Shown here one piece after another: positions 53,427 to 62,937 of a stretch of 64,000 nt of DNA. The stretch's first letter is position 1; each line of letters opens with the position of its first letter. The stretch comes from Tsukamurella sp. TY48 (lineage in GTDB: Bacteria; Actinomycetota; Actinomycetes; Mycobacteriales; Mycobacteriaceae). The notes under the pieces are model-generated. The model searched no databases. It was not told the origin of the DNA and saw only the letters and a list, made by a program, of their open reading frames with translations. The DNA lies in NCBI RefSeq assembly GCF_019656655.1, contig NZ_BPMV01000001.1, positions 1 to 64,000 of the forward strand. Reading direction: 5' to 3'. The position numbers and the translations under genes were made by a program.

Positions 53427-54671
53427 TCACCCCTGCGCAGCGCCGGGCACTCCCGAGATCTCGTCGACCACGTGCGCCGTCGTGCCGCGGCGCACCTCCT
53501 CCCCGGTGGGGATGTCGATCGCCACGATGGACCTGGTGGCGGGCTCGGTGACGTAGGCGGTGGAACCGAGCACGAAGACGGCGGGGCGGGGCTGCTGCCA
53601 GTCGGCGTCCTCGGTCCAGGGGGCGGTCACCTTCACCTCGCGGCTCACGGCGCCGGTCTCGGGATCGAGGATGCGGAGCACGCCGTCGGTGCCGAGTACG
53701 AGTGCCTCACCGAATTGACCGCGGGCCAGCGACCGGAAGCTGTAGGAGGCCGGTAGGTCCACCAGGCGCAGCGAGCCGGTGGCGGTGTCCAGCAGGCTCA
53801 CCCGGGTGGGGCGCTCCGGCTTCGCGTCCTTGTCCACCTTGTAGTCGCCGAGCACCACCCGGTGCGCCTCCGTGGCGGCGACGTTGCCGATCCGCGCGTA
53901 TCCCGGAGTGGGTGAAGCGATCTTGGTGATCGCGGTGTCGCGGACCGCGAGGATGCCGTCCTGGCACCCGAAGACGACCACGCCATCCGCGGCGGCACCT
54001 TCGCCGTGCACCCCCGGGCACTGGTCGTTCTGCGCGATCACGGTGCGCGCCTTGTCGAGTACGGCGACGCCGGTGCGGGTCTTCTCGTCGCCGACGGTCA
54101 CCAGTAGCGATCCGTCGGCCCGTTCCACTGCGACGCCGTGGTGCGGCTTCGGCGCGGTGTAGGTGGCGCGGGGCGCGGCGGGGTCGCCCACCTGCGCCGA
54201 GGGGATCGAGGTGGCGGTTCCCGCACCGTCGGAGAAGAGCACCGTGCGGCCGTCGTGGCGCACCACGTGGCCGGGCTCCGGGGCGTCGATGCGGATATCG
54301 GTCCGACGGGGCGCGGCGGAGTAGAAGTGCTGGTGGTCGCCGTGCGGGACGGACCAGGAACCGAGGTCGAGGAGGGTGAAACCCTGCTTCTCCGAGAGGA
54401 AGACGTGCCGGCCGTCGCCCGCGGGGTTCACCCGCAGGTAGCCGTCACCGCGGATGTCGCCGAGGGTCTCGAAGCTGGCGGCGTCGAGCACTTGGACACC
54501 CCCGTCGTAGGTGTACGCGAGGCGCGCGGCGGGGCGACGCTCCTCCGTGGCTCCGGACGGGGCATCGGCATCGGAGGAGGCCGACGGTGCGGCCGAGGGG
54601 GTTTCGCCCGAGGAGCAGGCCGCGAGCAGCGCGGTGGTGAGCACGATCGGGGCCAGGAGTGTGCGGTTCAT
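53427..54671 (-). CDS. Zinc-binding beta-propeller lipoprotein, AztD-like
   Basis: A 414-residue lipoprotein. The signal peptide has the lipobox LAAC (lipidated C19) followed by a Ser/Ala/Pro linker (20-50). The body is a beta-propeller-like repeat protein similar to AztD, the periplasmic zinc metallochaperone. The histidine cluster H110-G-D-H113-Q-H115 and a second EPGHVVRHDG segment may bind zinc. ATG 54671 is chosen over GTG 54686 because GACCAT lies 7 nt upstream, paired with TTGACA at 18 nt (leaderless pattern). The TTGACA lies at the edge of a Zur box. No aztABC transporter is adjacent. Confidence 0.78.
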   Translation of the reverse strand: MNRTLLAPIVLTTALLAACSSGETPSAAPSASSDADAPSGATEERRPAARLAYTYDGGVQVLDAASFETLGDIRGDGYLRVNPAGDGRHVFLSEKQGFTLLDLGSWSVPHGDHQHFYSAAPRRTDIRIDAPEPGHVVRHDGRTVLFSDGAGTATSIPSAQVGDPAAPRATYTAPKPHHGVAVERADGSLLVTVGDEKTRTGVAVLDKARTVIAQNDQCPGVHGEGAAADGVVVFGCQDGILAVRDTAITKIASPTPGYARIGNVAATEAHRVVLGDYKVDKDAKPERPTRVSLLDTATGSLRLVDLPASYSFRSLARGQFGEALVLGTDGVLRILDPETGAVSREVKVTAPWTEDADWQQPRPAVFVLGSTAYVTEPATRSIVAIDIPTGEEVRRGTTAHVVDEISGVPGAAQG

Positions 54672-54692
54672 GGCGGCAATGGTCACGACTGA

Positions 54693-54707
54693 TGAAAATG
54701 ATTGTCA
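54693..54707. promoter_or_regulatory. Zur box upstream of aztD-like gene
   Basis: TGAAAATGATTGTCA, a near-perfect 7-1-7 palindrome matching actinobacterial Zur operators (TGAnAATnATTnTCA type). On the minus strand the TTGACA -35 hexamer overlaps it, so zinc-loaded Zur would block transcription. It also lies 57 nt upstream of the divergent xylulokinase gene. Confidence 0.8.
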
Positions 54708-54763
54708 AATAGCGGTGCGGCGATGTACGCATGGAACGAAGACCGCTCTGGAACAATCGCTGC

Positions 54764-56173
54764 ATGCCGCTCGTCGCCGGGATCGACTCCTCCACCCAAT
54801 CGTGCAAGGTCGTGGTCTGCGACGCCGAGTCCGGGGAGGAGCTCCGCCGGGGCAGTGCACCGCACCCGGATGGAACCGAGGTGGCGCCCGGGGCGTGGTG
54901 GGACGCCTTCCTCGTCGCGGCGCGCGCGGCGGGCGGGCTCGACGATGTCGCCGCGGTCTCGGTGGGGGCGCAACAACACGGCATGGTGTGCCTCGCCGGC
55001 GACGGCGCGGTGGTGCGGGATGCCCTGCTGTGGAACGACACCCGCTCGGCCGGGGCCGCGGCTGAGCTGATCGCCGATCTCGGCGGCGCGGATCGGTGGG
55101 CCGACGCGGTGGGCGTGGTGCCGGTGGCCGCGATCACCGCGGCGAAGCTGCGCTGGCTCGCCGATGCGGAGCCCGCACATGCGGACGCCACGGATGCGGT
55201 GTGCCTACCGCACGACTGGATGACGCATCGGCTCTCCGGCGACGCGAAGGCCCTGGTGACCGACCGCTCCGACGCCTCGGGAACGGGCTACTTCAGCGCC
55301 GCCACGGGCGAATACCGCACGGACCTCCTCGAACTCGCGTTCCGGGGCCGCCGCCCCCGGCTCCCTCGGGTGCTGGAACCGGCGGAGTCGATCACGGCGG
55401 GCACCGGGGGTCCGCTCCGCGCGGGCACACTGCTCGGCGCGGGCGCGGGTGATAACGCGGGCGCCGCCCTCGGACTGGATGCCCGCCCGGGCGACTGCAT
55501 CGTCTCGCTGGGGACATCCGGGGTGGTGAGTGCGGTGACGAGCTCCGCGCCGCGCGATCCTTCCGGGATCGTGGCGGGGTTCGCCGACGCCACGGGGCAT
55601 CAGCTGCCGCTGGTGTGCACGCTCAACGGCGCGCCGGTGCTCGCCGCCACGGCGCGCATGCTCGACGTGGATTTCGACGATTTCGCCCGGCTCGCGCTCG
55701 CGGCGCCGCCCGGTGCGGAGGGTCTGGTCACGATCCCGTTCTTCGCGGGTGAGCGCTCCCCCAACCTGCCGAACGCCACCGGCGCCTTCCACGGTGTCAC
55801 CGCGCGGAACCTCACGCCGCAGAACATGGCCCGCGCGGCGGTCGAGGGACTGCTCTGCTCGCTGGTCTACTGCCTGGATGCGATCTCCGCCCAGGGCACG
55901 CGGATCGAGCGCATCGTGGTGGTGGGCGGCGGCGGCAAATCGCCCGCGGTCCGCGCGATCGCGCCCGCGGTCTTCGGCCGCGATGTGGATTTCCTCGCCG
56001 ATGGTGAGTACGTGGCCCGCGGCGCCGCTCGCCAGGCGGCATGGACCCTCACCCCCGGTGATCGACCACCGGCGTGGGCTCGGCCCGCCGCGCGGACGAG
56101 CGCGGCTGCGCCCACACCGGAGGTCTACGAGCGGTACCGGCAGGCCGTGGGGATGGTGCTGGACCGGCCCTGA
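54764..56173 (+). CDS. xylB: Xylulokinase (FGGY family)
   Basis: Phosphorylates D-xylulose to D-xylulose 5-phosphate, feeding the pentose phosphate pathway. The 469-residue FGGY kinase has the N-terminal phosphate-binding [21 protein letters not shown] (near 78), the DASGTGYF segment, [10 protein letters not shown] near 260 and the C-terminal [10 protein letters not shown] signature. Start at ATG 54764 ([10 protein letters not shown]); upstream codons lack conservation. It converges on the mannitol-type dehydrogenase (3-nt gap). The product of polyol oxidation is the likely substrate. Confidence 0.93.
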   Translation: MPLVAGIDSSTQSCKVVVCDAESGEELRRGSAPHPDGTEVAPGAWWDAFLVAARAAGGLDDVAAVSVGAQQHGMVCLAGDGAVVRDALLWNDTRSAGAAAELIADLGGADRWADAVGVVPVAAITAAKLRWLADAEPAHADATDAVCLPHDWMTHRLSGDAKALVTDRSDASGTGYFSAATGEYRTDLLELAFRGRRPRLPRVLEPAESITAGTGGPLRAGTLLGAGAGDNAGAALGLDARPGDCIVSLGTSGVVSAVTSSAPRDPSGIVAGFADATGHQLPLVCTLNGAPVLAATARMLDVDFDDFARLALAAPPGAEGLVTIPFFAGERSPNLPNATGAFHGVTARNLTPQNMARAAVEGLLCSLVYCLDAISAQGTRIERIVVVGGGGKSPAVRAIAPAVFGRDVDFLADGEYVARGAARQAAWTLTPGDRPPAWARPAARTSAAAPTPEVYERYRQAVGMVLDRP

Positions 56174-56176
56174 GGC

Positions 56177-57658
56177 CTAGCGCGCCACCAGGTCCCGGAG
56201 CGCGGCCCGGGTGCCGTGTTCGCGGATGGCGTCGAGCGCGGCGACATAGGGCTCGGTGAATCCGGGGCGGTCCGCGAGATCACCGAACAGCTCGGTGTTC
56301 TCGACGAAGGCGAGCGGTTCGGTGCGGGAACGGACGGCCCGCTCGGCGAGTCCGCCCGCCAACCGATCGGAGATGTCGAGCGGCGCACCGTCGTCGGAGC
56401 GACCCTCGCTGCACCGCGTCCACGCGGCGACGACGGCTGCGGCGAGCGGCGCCTGCGCACCGGCGTCGAGCCGGGCGGCGATCACCGGCACCAGCCACTT
56501 GGGGATCCGGTCGGAGGCGTCCTGGCAGAGCCGGGCGACCGTATCCGCGATGGCCGGATTGGAGAAACGGTCCAGCAGCGTGTCGATGTACTCGTCGAGG
56601 TCGATCCCGGGGACCTCGCGCAGAGTGGGCCGCCCCTCCTCCTGCATGTAGCGCCGGAGCAGTTCACGGATGTCGGGGTCGACGGCGGCGTCGTGCACGT
56701 ACTCGTAGCCGAGCAGGCGCGCGAAGTGCCCGAGCGCCTGATGCCCGGCGTTGAGCAGGCGCAGCTTCATCAGCTCGTAGGGCGCGACATCGTCCACCAC
56801 CTGCACGCCGACGCGCTCGAGTGCGGGCCGGCCACTGGCGAAGGAGTCCTCCAGCACCCACTGGGTGAAGGGTTCGGCCACCACCGGCCACCGGTCGTCC
56901 ACCCCGGACCGCTGCGCCACCTCGGCGCGCAAGTCCGGCGGGGTGGCGGGGGTGATCCGGTCGACCATGGAGTTCGGAAAGGCCACCTCGGCGTCCATCC
57001 ACTGTGCCAGTTCGGGATCGGCGAGCCTGGCGAAGGCGAGGAAGGTGCGGCGGGCCACGTGCCCGTTGCCCTCGATGTTGTCGCACGACATCACGGTGAA
57101 CGCCGGGAGCTGGCGGTCGCGGCGGCGGCGCAGCGCCTCGGCCACGTAGCCGAAGACGGTGCGCGGCACGGCTCCCGGCGCTAGATCAGCGGCCACGTCG
57201 GGGTTCTCGGCGTCGAACTCGCCGGTGGACGCGGAGAAGTTGTAGCCGCCCTCGGTCACCGTGAGCGAGACGATGCGCACGTGCGGCGATGCGAGGGTCT
57301 CGATCACGGCCTCGGGATCGTCCGGCGCATAGAGGTAGTGGACGATCGAGCCGATCACGGAGGTCTCGACGGTGCCGTCAGGGTGCTTGAGCGTCAGTGT
57401 GTAGAGCCCGTCCTGTGGGGCGAGGGCGTCGCGCATCGCCGCGTCGGCGGGACGCAGGCCCACGCCGCAGATGCCCCAGGCGGCGGCATCGGGGTCGAGT
57501 GCGAGCAGCCGGTCCAGGTACATCGCCTGGTGTGCGCGATGGAATCCGCCGACGCCGAAGTGCACGATTCCGGTGCGGATGTCGCCGCGGTGATACGCGG
57601 GTACTGCCGCCCCCGCGATCTCGGGCAGCGTCGTGTCGTTCAGTGCGATCCCGCTCAT
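56177..57658 (-). CDS. Mannitol/D-arabitol dehydrogenase (long-chain family)
   Basis: A 493-residue polyol-specific long-chain dehydrogenase that oxidises mannitol to fructose or D-arabitol to D-xylulose. The N-terminal nucleotide-binding block is VHFGVGGFHRAHQAMYLD (about 32-49). The catalytic KX4NX2H motif is seen in MKLRLLNAGH near 305. NIEGNGHVARRTF is also typical. Start at 57658 by ATGA overlap with the upstream zinc dehydrogenase. The xylulokinase next door favours D-arabitol or a related pentitol as a substrate. Confidence 0.92.
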   Translation of the reverse strand: MSGIALNDTTLPEIAGAAVPAYHRGDIRTGIVHFGVGGFHRAHQAMYLDRLLALDPDAAAWGICGVGLRPADAAMRDALAPQDGLYTLTLKHPDGTVETSVIGSIVHYLYAPDDPEAVIETLASPHVRIVSLTVTEGGYNFSASTGEFDAENPDVAADLAPGAVPRTVFGYVAEALRRRRDRQLPAFTVMSCDNIEGNGHVARRTFLAFARLADPELAQWMDAEVAFPNSMVDRITPATPPDLRAEVAQRSGVDDRWPVVAEPFTQWVLEDSFASGRPALERVGVQVVDDVAPYELMKLRLLNAGHQALGHFARLLGYEYVHDAAVDPDIRELLRRYMQEEGRPTLREVPGIDLDEYIDTLLDRFSNPAIADTVARLCQDASDRIPKWLVPVIAARLDAGAQAPLAAAVVAAWTRCSEGRSDDGAPLDISDRLAGGLAERAVRSRTEPLAFVENTELFGDLADRPGFTEPYVAALDAIREHGTRAALRDLVAR

Positions 57659-58713
57659 GCGGTGGCCTCCCTGGGCAGGTCGGTGGCGGTGCGGCCGGGG
57701 TACACGACGGCCTTGATGGTGCCGGGGGTGCGGTCGGCGTTGAGCGCTGCCTCGGCCTCGTCGAGCGGAAAGCGCGCGGTGACCATCGCATCGAGGTCGA
57801 CGGCTCCGCCCGCGGCCAGTGCAATGGCCGTGGGCCAGGTGTTCGCGTAGCGGAAGACGCCGGTGAGGATCAGCTCGCGAGCCTGGATCAGGGACACGGG
57901 CAGTTCCAACCGGTCGGCGCCCATGCCCACCAGCACGATCCGGCCGCCCGGCCGGACGGCGGGGATTCCTGCGTCGATGGCGGCGGGCGCGCCGGAGGCA
58001 TCGATGAAGGCGTCGAAGCCCGTCCCCGCATCGTCGCCGGGGGTGAGGGCGGTGGTCGCGCCGAACGAGGTCGCCGCGCCGCGCCGCGCCGGATCGGGGT
58101 CGCTCACCACGATCCGGGCCGCGCCCGACGCCCGGGCGACCTGGGCGCACAGCAGGCCGATGGGGCCGGCGCCGGCGATGAGCACGCTGCCGCCGAGCCC
58201 GACTCCGGCCTTGCGCAGCGAGGCGATTGCGACCGACAGCGGTTCGAACAGCGCCGCTGCCTCGTCGGAGATCGTGTCCGGGACCGCGTGCGCGAAAGCC
58301 GATCCGATGGTGACGTACTCGGCCAGCGCACCGTCGATCGGCGGCGTGGCGTAGAACCGCATGCCGGGGCAGAGGTTGTATTCGCCGCGCAGCGTCTCCG
58401 GGCTGAAGGCCTCGGGCCGCTGCGGCTCGATAGACACGCGCTCGCCGATGCGCGCGGCGGACACGCCCTCGCCCACGGCCACGATCCGGCCGGACGCCTC
58501 GTGCCCCAGCACGATCGGCGCGGTCACCTCGAACTCCCCGATGCGACCGTGGCGCAGGTAGTGCGTGTCGGAACCGCACACGCCCACCGCCGCGACGGCG
58601 ATCAGCACGTCGCCGGGATCCGGGATGGGAACGGCCCTGGTCTCGACGGTCATCCGCCCGCCGGGATGGAGCACGCTGGCGCGCATTTCGCTCGAAAGTG
58701 TTGCCTGGGTCAC
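57655..58713 (-). CDS. Sorbitol/xylitol-type zinc dehydrogenase
   Basis: A 352-residue MDR dehydrogenase of the sorbitol dehydrogenase branch. Catalytic-zinc motifs GVCGSDTHYLRHG and GHEASG; the Rossmann turn is GAGPIG. Three of the four structural-zinc cysteines are absent (segment PQRPEAFSPETLRGEYNLC), as also happens in other sorbitol dehydrogenases. GTG 58713 is chosen because TAACAT lies 7 nt before it with no ribosome-binding site; ATG 58686 is the alternative. It is divergent from the SorC-type regulator and overlaps the next dehydrogenase. Confidence 0.9.
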   Translation of the reverse strand: MTQATLSSEMRASVLHPGGRMTVETRAVPIPDPGDVLIAVAAVGVCGSDTHYLRHGRIGEFEVTAPIVLGHEASGRIVAVGEGVSAARIGERVSIEPQRPEAFSPETLRGEYNLCPGMRFYATPPIDGALAEYVTIGSAFAHAVPDTISDEAAALFEPLSVAIASLRKAGVGLGGSVLIAGAGPIGLLCAQVARASGAARIVVSDPDPARRGAATSFGATTALTPGDDAGTGFDAFIDASGAPAAIDAGIPAVRPGGRIVLVGMGADRLELPVSLIQARELILTGVFRYANTWPTAIALAAGGAVDLDAMVTARFPLDEAEAALNADRTPGTIKAVVYPGRTATDLPREATA

Positions 58714-58731
58714 AGCGCCGATGTTAGCGTA

Positions 58732-58766
58732 GTGAGCATATTCACCGCTAGTGAGCATTTGCTCAC
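58732..58766. promoter_or_regulatory. Twin operators of the polyol locus
   Basis: GTGAGCATATTCAC (58732-58745) and GTGAGCATTTGCTCAC (58751-58766; perfect 7-bp arms). Both begin GTGAGCAT and lie 19 nt apart in the 69-nt region between the dehydrogenase and the regulator genes. Probable binding sites of the SorC-type regulator. Confidence 0.72.
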
Positions 58767-58782
58767 GCGAGATGGAGGGTCC

Positions 58783-59763
58783 GTGACCACACCGCGCACT
58801 CCCGGCGAGCCGGGCCACGACCTGCGCCTCCTCGTCCGCGCCGCCACGATGTACCACCTGGAGGGCCTGACCCAGGCGCAGATCGCGGAGCGCCTCGGTG
58901 TCTCCCGCCCCACCGCGGGCCGGCTCGTGGCGCGCGCCCGGGCCCAGGGTCTCGTCACCGTGACCGTGGCCGCCCCCGCACACCTCGCGGCGTCGATCCA
59001 TCCCGATCTGGAGCGCGAGCTCGAGGCTGCGTTCGGTCTCACCGAGGCATTGCTCATCGCCGAGGACGCCGACGGCACACCGTCGGGCGACGCCGCCCTC
59101 GGCCGTGCGGGCGCCTCCCTGCTGAGCCGCCGCCTGCAACCGGCCGACACCTTCGGATTCACCTGGGGCCCCGAGCAGGTGGCCGTGGCGGATGCCCTCG
59201 GCGGCGGCTCCTCCTGCGCCCGCGTCGTGCAGATGGACGGGTCGATGACCTCGGTCGAGTACCACACCGGTGTCGACCACGCGCTCGGCCGATTCTCCGA
59301 ACGGCTCGGCGCGCGACCACTGCGACTCGTGGCGCCCCTGTTCGCCGACCCGGGCACCGTCCGCGCCCTGCACCGGGATTCGATCGTCTCGCAGGCGCTC
59401 GAAGCGGCGCGGACCGCCGAGGTGATGCTCTTCGGCGTCGGCTCCGTCTCCACCTCCACCACCCTGTTCGAGGGCGCCTACATCGACACCGAGGTCCTCG
59501 GCGAGCTGCGCGATCTCGGCACCGTGGGCGAGATCGGTGGCCGCTTCTACGACGCCGCCGGCGCGCCGGTCGCATCGAGCCTGGTGGACCGCACGGTATC
59601 CGTTCCCCTGGAGGACATCCGGGCCTGCTCGACCTCGATCCTCATCTCCGGCGGCGACCATCGCCGCGAATCCATCCTGGGAGCCCTGCGCGGGGGTTTC
59701 GCGACCTCGGTCGTCACCGACCGTCCCACCGCGCAGTGGCTGCTCGACCGACAGAAGGGATGA
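58783..59763 (+). CDS. SorC-type sugar-binding transcriptional regulator
   Basis: A 326-residue regulator. The N-terminal helix-turn-helix spans residues about 15-60 (MYHLEGLTQAQIAERLGVSR, PTAGRLVARARAQGLV). The C-terminal sugar-phosphate-binding domain includes GFTWGPEQVAVADAL, VVQMDGSM, MLFGVGSVSTSTTLF and GGRFYDAAG, the SorC/DeoR effector fold. GTG 58783 has GGAGGG 3 nt upstream. It is followed with a 2-nt gap by the transporter genes, so regulator and transporter share an operon. Confidence 0.92.
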   Translation: MTTPRTPGEPGHDLRLLVRAATMYHLEGLTQAQIAERLGVSRPTAGRLVARARAQGLVTVTVAAPAHLAASIHPDLERELEAAFGLTEALLIAEDADGTPSGDAALGRAGASLLSRRLQPADTFGFTWGPEQVAVADALGGGSSCARVVQMDGSMTSVEYHTGVDHALGRFSERLGARPLRLVAPLFADPGTVRALHRDSIVSQALEAARTAEVMLFGVGSVSTSTTLFEGAYIDTEVLGELRDLGTVGEIGGRFYDAAGAPVASSLVDRTVSVPLEDIRACSTSILISGGDHRRESILGALRGGFATSVVTDRPTAQWLLDRQKG

Positions 59764-59765
59764 TC

Positions 59766-61130
59766 GTGCCCCGCACCCCCACCGGACGGCGCGCCACCGC
59801 CGCAACCGGGTTGATCGCCACCGCGGCACTCCTCGCGGGTTGCTCCGGCGCCGGCGTCTTCACCGACGGCGGAAGTTCCGCCGTCACCGTCGCCATGGTG
59901 TCGAACTCGCAGATGACCGACGCCGTCGGGCTGGCCCCCGAGTTCGAACGCGCCAACCCCGGCGTCAAGCTCAAGTTCATCACCCTCTCGGAGAACGAGG
60001 CCCGCGCCAAGATCACCGCCTCCGTCTCCACCGGCGGCGGCGAGTTCGACGTGGTGATGATCAGCAACTACGAGACTCGGATGTGGGCGCAGAACGGCTG
60101 GCTCACGAACCTGTCGGCGAAGATGGACCGCGACCCGTCGTACGAACCCGGCGATTTCATCCCCACACTGCGCGAGGCCCTGTCGTACCAGGGGAACATG
60201 TACTCGGTGCCGTTCTACGGCGAGTCCTCCTTTCTCATGTACAACAAGCAGATGTTCGCCGCGGCGGGCATCACCCTGCCACCGGAGCCCACCTGGCCCG
60301 AGGTCGCCGCGGCAGCACGCGCGCTGCACTCGAAGAACGTCGCCGGCATCTGCCTGCGCGGTAAGCCCGGCTGGGGCGAGGTGCTCGCCCCGCTCAATAC
60401 GGTGATCAACGCGTTCGGCGGCCGCTGGTTCGACGAGCAGTGGAACCCCCAGTTCGACTCCCCCGAAGTCCGCGAGGCCGTGAAGTTCTACGTGGACACG
60501 GTGCGGAACTACGGCGAGGCCGGCGCCGCATCGACGGGCTTCCAGGAGTGCGGAAACCTTCTGGCGCAGGGACAGGCGGCGATGTGGTACGACTCCACCG
60601 CCGCGGTCTCGTCGCTGGAGAGCCCCGACACCTCGAAGATCGCCGGCAACGTGGGCTACCTGCCGGCGCCGAAGATGGCCAAGTCCGGCAACGGCTGGTT
60701 GTACACCTGGTCGCTCGGCATCCCGGCGAGCAGCAAGCGAGCCGACGATGCGTGGAAGTTCGTCTCCTGGATGACCTCCAAGCAGTACATCGCCGGCGTC
60801 GCCGACAAGCTCGGGCCCAGCCGCGTGCCACCGGGCAGCCGACTGTCGACCTACGAGCTCCCGGCGTACAAGGAGCTGTCCGCGACCTTCGCGAAGCAGA
60901 CCCTCGATTCGATGCTCGCAGCGGATCAGTCCCGGCCCACGGTGAAGCCGGTGCCGTACACCGGCATCCAGTTCCTCGCGATCCCCGAGTTCCAGGATCT
61001 GGGCACCCGCGTCAGCCAGCAGATCAGCGCCGCCATCGCGGGCCAGATCTCCGTGGACGACGCCCTCACGCAGGCACAGAAGTACGCCGAGGTGGTCGGC
61101 AAGAGCTACCGGACGGGAGACGGACGATGA
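59766..61130 (+). CDS. Sugar/polyol ABC transporter substrate-binding lipoprotein
   Basis: A 454-residue family 1 solute-binding protein. Signal peptide with lipobox LLAGC (lipidated C26). The body has VAMVSNSQMTDAVGLAPEFE, EFDVVMISNYETRMWAQNG and SVPFYGESSFLMYNKQMFA, similar to SmoE/MtlE-type polyol binding proteins. GTG 59766 is preferred because AAGGGA is 5 nt upstream; ATG 59760 would sit directly against that site. Overlaps the first permease by ATGA. Confidence 0.92.
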   Translation: MPRTPTGRRATAATGLIATAALLAGCSGAGVFTDGGSSAVTVAMVSNSQMTDAVGLAPEFERANPGVKLKFITLSENEARAKITASVSTGGGEFDVVMISNYETRMWAQNGWLTNLSAKMDRDPSYEPGDFIPTLREALSYQGNMYSVPFYGESSFLMYNKQMFAAAGITLPPEPTWPEVAAAARALHSKNVAGICLRGKPGWGEVLAPLNTVINAFGGRWFDEQWNPQFDSPEVREAVKFYVDTVRNYGEAGAASTGFQECGNLLAQGQAAMWYDSTAAVSSLESPDTSKIAGNVGYLPAPKMAKSGNGWLYTWSLGIPASSKRADDAWKFVSWMTSKQYIAGVADKLGPSRVPPGSRLSTYELPAYKELSATFAKQTLDSMLAADQSRPTVKPVPYTGIQFLAIPEFQDLGTRVSQQISAAIAGQISVDDALTQAQKYAEVVGKSYRTGDGR

Positions 61131-62068
61131 CCACGACCGCGACGGACACGCGGCCCGCCGAGCCCCTGCGCTCCAAGCGGGACCGGATCAGCCGCGCCGA
61201 GGCCTGGCGTCGACGCGGCCCCCTGCTCCCCGCCCTGATCTTCATGGTGGTGGTCACGCAGATCCCGTTCGTGGTGACGCTCTACTACTCGACCCAGTCC
61301 TGGAACCTGGTGCGCCCCGGTTCCCGGAAGTTCAACGGACTCAACAACTACGTCGAGGTGTTCCGGGACGGACAGTTCTGGACCGTCACCCTGAACACGA
61401 TCCTGCTGATCGTGGGCACCGTCGTCCTGTCCGTGGTCCTGGGACTGGTGCTCGCACTCCTGCTGGACCGGAAGTTCTTGGGCCGCGGTGTGGTTCGCAC
61501 GCTGCTCATCACACCGTTCCTGGTGACCCCGGTGGCGGCGGCCCTGCTGTGGAAAACCAGCCTGCTCTCCCCCACCAACGGACTGCTCGCCTGGGCCCTC
61601 GGGCCGCTGGGCATCCAAGTGGACTGGCTCAGCGAGTTCCCGCTGATGTCGGTGATCGCCGAACTGGTCTGGCAGTGGACGCCGTTCATGATGCTGCTGA
61701 TCCTGGCCGGCCTGCAGTCGATGCCGCGGGACGTGCAGGAGGCGGCGCGGGTGGACGGCGCCACCAACATCCGGCTGTTCCGCGAGCTGACCCTGCCGCA
61801 CCTGCGGCGGTTCATCGAGCTGGGCGCCGTCCTGGGCGCGATCTACCTGGTGAACACCTTCGACGCGGTCTACATGATGACCTCCGGAGGACCGGGCGTG
61901 GCCAGCTCCAACCTGCCCTACTACATCTATCAGCGGGCCTTCCTGGGATTCGACATCGGGCAGGCCGCAGCGATGGGCGTGGTCACCGTGATCGGCACGA
62001 TCGTGGTCTCCACCCTCGCGATCCGCTTGATCTTCAAGAGCTTCAGCGCCGGAGAGGAAGCCGCCTGA
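61127..62068 (+). CDS. Sugar/polyol ABC transporter permease 1
   Basis: A 313-residue MalF-type permease with six predicted helices and the EAA loop EAARVDGATNIRLFRELTLP near residues 203-222, which docks the ATPase. Coupled by ATGA to the binding protein and by TGATG to permease 2. Confidence 0.94.
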   Translation: MTTTATDTRPAEPLRSKRDRISRAEAWRRRGPLLPALIFMVVVTQIPFVVTLYYSTQSWNLVRPGSRKFNGLNNYVEVFRDGQFWTVTLNTILLIVGTVVLSVVLGLVLALLLDRKFLGRGVVRTLLITPFLVTPVAAALLWKTSLLSPTNGLLAWALGPLGIQVDWLSEFPLMSVIAELVWQWTPFMMLLILAGLQSMPRDVQEAARVDGATNIRLFRELTLPHLRRFIELGAVLGAIYLVNTFDAVYMMTSGGPGVASSNLPYYIYQRAFLGFDIGQAAAMGVVTVIGTIVVSTLAIRLIFKSFSAGEEAA

Positions 62069-62919
62069 TGTCCACCACCGCCGACACCACCGTTCTGCCC
62101 CGCCGGCGCCGCGATCCCAAGGGCGGTGCGCTCACAGCGCTCACCTGGATCATCGCGGTGGGCTTCTTCTTCCCGGTGCTGTGGATGGTGCTCACCGCGT
62201 TCAAACAGGAGAGCGATGCCGCCACCCGGCCGCCCACCGTCTTCTTCGTACCCACCCTGGACCAGTTCAAGGCCGTCTTCGACTCGGGAATCGGCATCCC
62301 ACTGCTCAATTCGGTGTTCGCCACGGTGATCTCGACGCTGCTCGTCCTGCTGCTCGGCATTCCCGCGGCGTTCGCCCTGTCGCTGCGCCCGGTGCGCAAG
62401 ACCCAGGACGCGCTGTTCTTCTTCATCAGCACCAAGATGCTGCCGATCGTGGCCGCGATCATCCCGCTGTACGTGATCGTGGGCCGGATCGGCATGCTGG
62501 ACAACATCTGGACGCTGGTCATCCTGTACACGGCGATGAACCTGCCGATCGCCGTGTGGATGATGCGCTCCTTCTTCCTCGAGGTCCCGAGCGAACTGCT
62601 CGAGGCCGCGAGCATGGACGGTGCCAGCCTGTGGACCTCGGTGCGGGAGGTGATCCTGCCGATCGTCTCCCCGGGCATCGCCGCCACGGCCCTGATCTGC
62701 GTGATCTTCTCGTGGAACGAATTCTTCTTCGCGGTGAACCTCACCGCGGTCAACGCCCAGACGATGCCGGTGGCGCTCACCGGTTTCATGTCCGGGCAGG
62801 GCCTGTTCTGGGCCAAGCTCTCGGCGGCCTCCGTGCTCGCCGCCCTCCCCGTCGTGATCTGCGGATGGATCGCCCAGAACAAGCTGGTGCGCGGCCTGTC
62901 CTTCGGTGCGATCAAGTAG
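62068..62919 (+). CDS. Sugar/polyol ABC transporter permease 2
   Basis: A 283-residue MalG-type permease. The first helix is LTWIIAVGFFFPVLWMVLTAF, and the EAA loop EAASMDGASLWTSVREVILP lies near 178-197. Partner of permease 1 in the polyol importer. A short gap of 18 nt follows before the ATPase gene, with AGGAG at 62927-62931. Confidence 0.94.
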   Translation: MSTTADTTVLPRRRRDPKGGALTALTWIIAVGFFFPVLWMVLTAFKQESDAATRPPTVFFVPTLDQFKAVFDSGIGIPLLNSVFATVISTLLVLLLGIPAAFALSLRPVRKTQDALFFFISTKMLPIVAAIIPLYVIVGRIGMLDNIWTLVILYTAMNLPIAVWMMRSFFLEVPSELLEAASMDGASLWTSVREVILPIVSPGIAATALICVIFSWNEFFFAVNLTAVNAQTMPVALTGFMSGQGLFWAKLSAASVLAALPVVICGWIAQNKLVRGLSFGAIK

Positions 62920-62937
62920 AAGAACTAGGAGTTATCG

